64,000 nucleotides of DNA. It comes from Pedosphaera sp. (GTDB lineage Bacteria; Verrucomicrobiota; Verrucomicrobiia; Limisphaerales; SXQI01). The stretch lies in contig JANYDC010000084.1 in NCBI GenBank assembly GCA_025359965.1, forward strand, positions 1-64,000. The letters are read 5' to 3'. The notes under the pieces were generated by a model, which saw only the letters and a list, made by a program, of their open reading frames with translations, was not told the DNA's origin and ran no database searches. Below are positions 59,779 to 64,000 of this stretch, in pieces. The position numbers were made by a program, and so were the translations under genes. Position 1 is the first letter of the stretch. Each line of letters starts with the position of its first letter.

Positions 59779-60744
59779 TTAATCGATCCCGCAGGCACGG
59801 CGGGCGCGCTTGAGCGTGGCCCTGGCCACCAAGGCAGCCCTCTCAGATCCCTCGCGCAGCACATTTTCGACGTGGTCCAGATTCGCCGCAAGCTCGGCTC
59901 GGCGGGCACGGGCGGGCGCAAAATAAGTCCAATAATGCTCGAAAAGCGCCTTCTTAAGATCGCCATAGCCCAGACCGCCCGCCTTCAACCGCTCTTCAAA
60001 ATCTGTTCCCACTTCAGCAGGCGCCACTAATTTTAAAAGCTGAACCGCGATGTTCTTATCCGCATCAGGCTTGGGCTCAGCCGGAGTGCGGCTGTCCATG
60101 ACCAAGGCCATGATTTTTTTGCGCGTGGCTTTTTCCTCGCCAAAAATCTCGATGGTGTTGCCGTAGCTCTTGCTCATCTTCTGCCCGTCGGTGCCGGGCA
60201 CCACCGCCACGCTCTCCCGGATGCGCGATTCCGGGATGACGAAGGTCTCGCCATAGGTCTGGTTAAACTTCTGCGCCACATCACGCGTCACCTCCACATG
60301 CTGCTTCTGATCGCGGCCGACCGGAACGACATTGGCGTCGTAAATCAAAATATCCGCGGCCATGAGCACCGGATAAGCGAACAACCCGTGATTGGGTGAA
60401 ATACCGTGGGCGAGCTTGTCCTTATAACTGTGGCAACGCTCCAGCAATCCCATCGGCGTCACCGTGGTCAAAAGCCAGGAAAGCTCAACCACCTCAGGCA
60501 CGGCCGATTGGCGGAAGAACACCGAACGCACCGGGTCCAGCCCGCAGGCCAGAAAATCCAAGGCCACATCAATCGTGTTCTGACGACGCTGCGCCGCGTC
60601 GTACAACGAAGTCATCGAATGATAATCCGCGATAAAAAAATAAGCGTCGCCCTGCTCCTGAAGTTCAATCGCAGGACGCATCATCCCAAAATAATTCCCC
60701 AGGTGCAGTGCTCCGGAGGGTTGGATGCCCGAGAGTATTCGCAT
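59779..60744 (-). CDS. trpS: Tryptophanyl-tRNA synthetase
   Basis: A 321-residue class I synthetase. The HIGH-type motif is SGALHLGNYFG (residues 10-20) and the KMSKS motif is complete (GQKMSKSYGN near residue 195). FIADYHSMTSL and LMAADILIYDA, typical of TrpRS, are present. It charges tRNA-Trp. Its first 20 codons and upstream leader recur, decayed, at 63325-63404. Confidence 0.96.
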   Translation of the reverse strand: MRILSGIQPSGALHLGNYFGMMRPAIELQEQGDAYFFIADYHSMTSLYDAAQRRQNTIDVALDFLACGLDPVRSVFFRQSAVPEVVELSWLLTTVTPMGLLERCHSYKDKLAHGISPNHGLFAYPVLMAADILIYDANVVPVGRDQKQHVEVTRDVAQKFNQTYGETFVIPESRIRESVAVVPGTDGQKMSKSYGNTIEIFGEEKATRKKIMALVMDSRTPAEPKPDADKNIAVQLLKLVAPAEVGTDFEERLKAGGLGYGDLKKALFEHYWTYFAPARARRAELAANLDHVENVLREGSERAALVARATLKRARRACGID

Positions 60745-60767
60745 GGCTGCGGACGTTAGCAGGTGGG
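60688..60767. repeat. Direct repeat, copy 1 (5' end and leader of trpS)
   Basis: This 80-bp stretch aligns without gaps to 63325-63404, with 66 of 80 positions identical and a constant offset of 2637. It contains the trpS start codon and the first 19 codons plus 23 nt of leader. Confidence 0.9.
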
Positions 60768-60870
60768 CTCCCGAGCCGAAAGAGGGAAAACAATTAGGCG
60801 CGCAGAATTTAATTCATCACGGGGCTTTTCCCTTGCAAATCACGTACTGCACCAATTACGTAGGCATTGC

Positions 60871-63252
60871 ATGTGTGGCTCGCGTTTTCATCTAAGTCTT
60901 TCCCAATCACTTTGTCGGGTACTTCTCCTCACTCTCTGCATGGTTCGTGTGAAAGCAGCGGGGGAACTCAAAGTTGAAGCTCTTCCGGACAGCCAGATCA
61001 AGATGCGCTGGAGTGCCACAAACAATTCCTGGACCCTCGAACAAGCTGACTTCCTAGCCTCGCCCACCCTCTGGCGGGGAGTAAGCAACACCGTGGTGAC
61101 GCTCGGGGATCAACTTTCTGTCACGCTTCAGCCCTCGGCGGCCGCCCGATTTTTTCGCCTGCGTGATTCGAGCGGAGTCATCCTTCCATCATCGAGAGAA
61201 TTGATCGATCAGGCTCAATCGCGTGGCGAGATCACAGTGGAGACGGCGACGTTGTACCAGTTCTTTGCCGTCTTCAAGGATGCCCGATTACCGGACGCCT
61301 ACCGAGGGGATGACTCTGCTGGAGCCGAATCAGACGTGTTCGAACAAATCGTTGATAAAATTCCGTTCCTGTCCGACACCACACGCGCTGCTCTGGCTCC
61401 TTTTTTCATTCCGCCGGCCTACTCGGGTAGCTGGTTAAGCCCGGTTTCAGGAGCACCTATTAAGGCGGCCGCCCGGCCGGTATTCGATCCCAATTGGTCA
61501 TCCGTGCCGGTCTCGGGAGGACATGTGAAGGTATGGTACAATTCGCACGACGTAGGTGGCTTGGCGCAGGCGCTGCTTTGCGCGGATGCAGTAAACAATC
61601 GCATCTGGCCAATGATCAGCGGTTTGGGGATTTTGACGCCCTTGACTGACGCAGACGTGGGTGATTACGACGGCGGAGACGGACGCCTGGATATTTACTT
61701 GGTGAATCTGGGTGGCCCAGGAGTGGCAGTTCCCGACCGCGGTTTGACCTTCTCGGCTTCATGGGCACGCAAAGAAAATCCTGTTTATCTCCTAATTAAT
61801 AAGACGCAGACAAACGACGAACTGCTTGGGACCTTGGCTCACGAGTTCATGCACGCCTGCCAATGGGCTTATCCGGTCAAAGCCTTCTATCTGGGCAGTT
61901 ACAAATGGCTTCAGGAATCAACGGCACAATGGGCCATCGACTTTGTCTATCCGCAGAACCAATTGGAACAGCGCAAGGCCAAGGCTTATTGCGACAAGCC
62001 AAGGTTGAGCCTCGATGTTTTCGCGGACAATCAGGACCATGGATATGGATCCTACCTTTTCTTCCAATTTCTAAGCCGAAGCTTACGACCGTCGCTCATC
62101 AAGGACTGCTGGGCTTCAACAATCCTGTACAGCGATCAGTTGGAGGCCGTGAACAAGAGCATCCCGGGTGGCTTTAAGGACCAGTGGCCCAAATTCGCCA
62201 AAACACTTTGGAATCAGGATCCCATCAAAAGCAAAACAGCCTCTTTTACCACTTGGGACAGTATGTTGGAAGTGCCCAATTCGCGTGATGGTTCAGCTGA
62301 TTTGCCTTCGGGAAGCTCCGAGGACGTGATCAACATTTCCAGCGATCAACCCAATCTCTCCAGCACTTATTATCATTGGACCTTTGCCTCGGTGGAGACC
62401 CGGTCGATGATGTTTCACAACACCTTTTACGACAACCGAAAGAACGGGGAGTACATCAATATCCAAGCCCTATGGAAAGACGCCGCAGGAAAATGGACCG
62501 AGGAGGACTGGACCGAAATTGAATGGATCGGCTTTTGTCGCGACCAAAAGGATCAGCGGCTCAGTGATCTGGTGGTGATTGTCTCCAGCGCAAAGTGGCA
62601 GGACCCTGGTAATCCCATCCGTGCGGCAAAGGAACCCGAGTTCAAGCGCAACAATGTGGGTTGCTGGGGCTATCAGGGCACAGCCTCGCGGGTTACCACG
62701 TATTCGAATGGCACGTCAGGCAAGACGACCGCGTCCGCCACGCCGCGCTTTGGTTTCTCGCCTGGCGGAACGGCAAGCCCCGCAGGAACGCGTCTCCGCG
62801 CATTCTTCGCGGGACCGTTATTTCATGACGGCGGCGTTGCATTTGATGAGAAGTATACCGAAGGTTCTTGCACCTACTCCGCCAGCGGATCGTTCCCAAT
62901 GATCAGCGTCGTCGACGGAGGGGACTCTGCGAGTTCCATCGTCATCAACAACTTCACGGAAGCTTACCCGGATGACGTGCGCGTCTCCCAAGAAAGTTTA
63001 CTCGGGCCTGTCAAACGCTCATACACCGCAAACGGATTGACCTTTCGTTTTCTGACCGGACAGGTCAGCGGCAAGGATTGTGGCCCCACCTACAGCACCA
63101 CCATCGACCTCTGGCTGCTCACCAACGCAACCGCATTCGAGGATGGTGGAGTGCCACCCAAAGTGCAACCTGATGGCCATTTGAAAGGCACATTTCTAGA
63201 CCGTGACGGTTCCTTCTACTCTTGGGATCTCGCGCCCATTGTTGAGCCATAG
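60871..63252 (+). CDS. Secreted zinc metalloprotease-like protein (HExxH, MXAN_6640-like)
   Basis: A 793-residue protein with a signal peptide (SLCRVLLLTLCMVRVKA). The middle carries TLAHEFMHACQWAY with the zinc-binding HExxH (HEFMH near residue 325), and about 23 residues on, WLQESTAQWAIDF supplies the third-ligand-type Glu. This order fits gluzincins of the MXAN_6640-like group. The N-terminal 70 residues form a beta-rich domain like those following exported proteins in this phylum, and the C-terminal 250 residues are beta-rich and unassigned. ATG 60871 is used because it starts at the signal peptide. The gene lies between two direct repeats. Confidence 0.75.
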   Translation: MCGSRFHLSLSQSLCRVLLLTLCMVRVKAAGELKVEALPDSQIKMRWSATNNSWTLEQADFLASPTLWRGVSNTVVTLGDQLSVTLQPSAAARFFRLRDSSGVILPSSRELIDQAQSRGEITVETATLYQFFAVFKDARLPDAYRGDDSAGAESDVFEQIVDKIPFLSDTTRAALAPFFIPPAYSGSWLSPVSGAPIKAAARPVFDPNWSSVPVSGGHVKVWYNSHDVGGLAQALLCADAVNNRIWPMISGLGILTPLTDADVGDYDGGDGRLDIYLVNLGGPGVAVPDRGLTFSASWARKENPVYLLINKTQTNDELLGTLAHEFMHACQWAYPVKAFYLGSYKWLQESTAQWAIDFVYPQNQLEQRKAKAYCDKPRLSLDVFADNQDHGYGSYLFFQFLSRSLRPSLIKDCWASTILYSDQLEAVNKSIPGGFKDQWPKFAKTLWNQDPIKSKTASFTTWDSMLEVPNSRDGSADLPSGSSEDVINISSDQPNLSSTYYHWTFASVETRSMMFHNTFYDNRKNGEYINIQALWKDAAGKWTEEDWTEIEWIGFCRDQKDQRLSDLVVIVSSAKWQDPGNPIRAAKEPEFKRNNVGCWGYQGTASRVTTYSNGTSGKTTASATPRFGFSPGGTASPAGTRLRAFFAGPLFHDGGVAFDEKYTEGSCTYSASGSFPMISVVDGGDSASSIVINNFTEAYPDDVRVSQESLLGPVKRSYTANGLTFRFLTGQVSGKDCGPTYSTTIDLWLLTNATAFEDGGVPPKVQPDGHLKGTFLDRDGSFYSWDLAPIVEP

Positions 63253-63324
63253 GATTTGAGCTTTGCGACTCAGGCTGGAAACATGCTCTATTCAGTTCGG
63301 CATTACAACGGCCGCAACGATCAC

Positions 63325-63404
63325 AAAATCATTCCCCAAGTGCAGTGCTCAGCGGGATTGAACGCCCGAGAATATTCGCATGGCAGCGGGCATTAGCAGG
63401 CGCG
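63325..63404 (-). pseudogene. Decayed 5' fragment of trpS (direct repeat copy 2)
   Basis: Read from ATG 63381 on the minus strand, the codons give MRIFSGVQSR, a TGA stop, then ALHLGNDF, against MRILSGIQPSG-ALHLGNYF in trpS. The stop replaces the Gly codon GGA at position 11. Similarity extends into the leader and ends after about 20 codons. The fragment has no open frame and is 18 percent diverged, so it is old and non-functional as a gene. Confidence 0.85.
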
Positions 63405-63498
63405 CGCTGCATCAATATTCTAAAAATGACGCAAAGCGCCAAGGATGGATTTCACTTTGGATAACTTCAGGTATCCCTGCGCGCACTAGCGACAATCT

Positions 63499-64000
63499 TC
63501 AAGGTGAGCGGAGGCGATAAGCTCGGCTTGGGTGGCGAGTCCACTGCGGATCGTTAAAATATTCCGAGCCACCCGTCAGCACATTGGTTTTAATCGGAAT
63601 CCACGCCAGATGGACCAAATCATCACAAGCCTCTACAACCACTGTGATATCGTTGCTGCCGCTGATATTGAATCCGTACTCCCCCAACTTAAGCCCGAAC
63701 GACGAATCGGTTGTCACCGCCTGCGGGTTCCACAACACCGCTGGACGTCCGCCGAATGTAGAACCCCAACCCAAAGCCGACTCAGAGTAATAGACAGTTG
63801 CCTCATTGTCGAAATACAACGAATCCAAATGATTACCGTCCGGGAAATCTCCCTTAAAGTAGACGCCTTTGAGTTGAGTACAATATGCGAAAGCAAGCTT
63901 CCCAATGTTGGTCACGCTTCCAGGTATATTAATAACTGTCAGTCTCGCGCAGGAATCGAATGCATGACTACCGATGCTGGTTGCGCCGGTGTGGATTGAA
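63499..64000 (-). CDS. BspA-type leucine-rich repeat protein, 5' end beyond the right edge
   Basis: The minus-strand frame is open from the right window edge. The edge-proximal part reads IGSHAFDSCARLTVINIPGS and then VTNIGKLAFAYCTQLKGVYF, which are LRR_5/BspA-type repeats with the IGxxAFxxCxxL core. After the repeats comes FDNEATVYYSESALGWGSTFGG and a C-terminal beta-rich domain ending HPSRAYRLRSP, typical of large secreted PVC proteins. The real start and signal peptide are outside the window. A GTG at 63915 is internal. Confidence 0.85.
   Translation of the reverse strand, partial: SIHTGATSIGSHAFDSCARLTVINIPGSVTNIGKLAFAYCTQLKGVYFKGDFPDGNHLDSLYFDNEATVYYSESALGWGSTFGGRPAVLWNPQAVTTDSSFGLKLGEYGFNISGSNDITVVVEACDDLVHLAWIPIKTNVLTGGSEYFNDPQWTRHPSRAYRLRSP

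Noticed and set aside
1-64000. CRISPR array
   Set aside because: No regularly spaced repeat set with unique spacers was noticed; the only tandem array is the 40-bp 10-mer run.

Overview
The window looks like a chromosomal segment of a Verrucomicrobiota bacterium, probably a Limisphaerales/Pedosphaera-like member. The grounds are a 1426-residue PVC-type dehydrogenase that fuses a DUF1080 domain, a beta-propeller, HEAT repeats, a LamG fold and a c-type haem motif; a cupredoxin/PA14 protein next to a PQQ-type propeller; a thioredoxin/PDZ protein with a CxxCH motif; and a BspA-type LRR protein. No sequence search was run, so this placement rests on recognised families. The cell is Gram-negative (TolC, RND, Tol-Pal, TonB-like proteins).

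Layout. 1-1.3 kb: a gene-poor stretch ending at a 38-nt 5' half of a tRNA-Leu(UAA) cut exactly at the anticodon loop, possibly one edge of an integrated element. 1.5-7.1 kb: secreted proteins (beta-helix, cupredoxin-PA14, PQQ-type propeller, serine hydrolase). 7.1-16.2 kb: an NtrC/kinase pair divergent from a CzcCBA-type metal efflux operon that has a sigma-54 promoter-like site. 16.2-23.9 kb: a YefM-YoeB-like toxin-antitoxin pair with a double GTAC palindrome, ABM protein, VIT transporter, SDR, Pit/DUF47 phosphate transport, Maf. 24-30 kb: a Tol-Pal cluster (tolQ, zinc ribbon, tolR, tolA/tonB-like, tolB, pal) followed by Tat genes, including a TatA-like paralogue with an extra membrane segment. 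30-35 kb: transglutaminase, exonuclease, a conserved unknown, a TolC protein and a 109-bp REP/MITE-like element with compensatory stem changes.

35.2-43.9 kb is a putative defence locus on the minus strand: a PLD-SNF2 helicase and an Eco57I-type methylase with a nuclease-like N-terminus, 3 nt apart, then an AbiEii-type nucleotidyltransferase beyond a 47-bp palindrome. It matches neither complete DISARM nor complete BREX from what is visible and is the best candidate for an unusual system. 44-60 kb: SGNH hydrolase with a caspase-like protein that lacks cysteine, two Hsp20 genes behind tandem hairpins, LOG, the giant PVC protein, an orphan Vsr nuclease, MoeA, a repeat protein and TrpS. 60.7-64 kb: a putative zinc metalloprotease flanked by an 80-bp direct repeat whose distal copy is a decayed 5' end of trpS, then a partial LRR gene running off the right edge.
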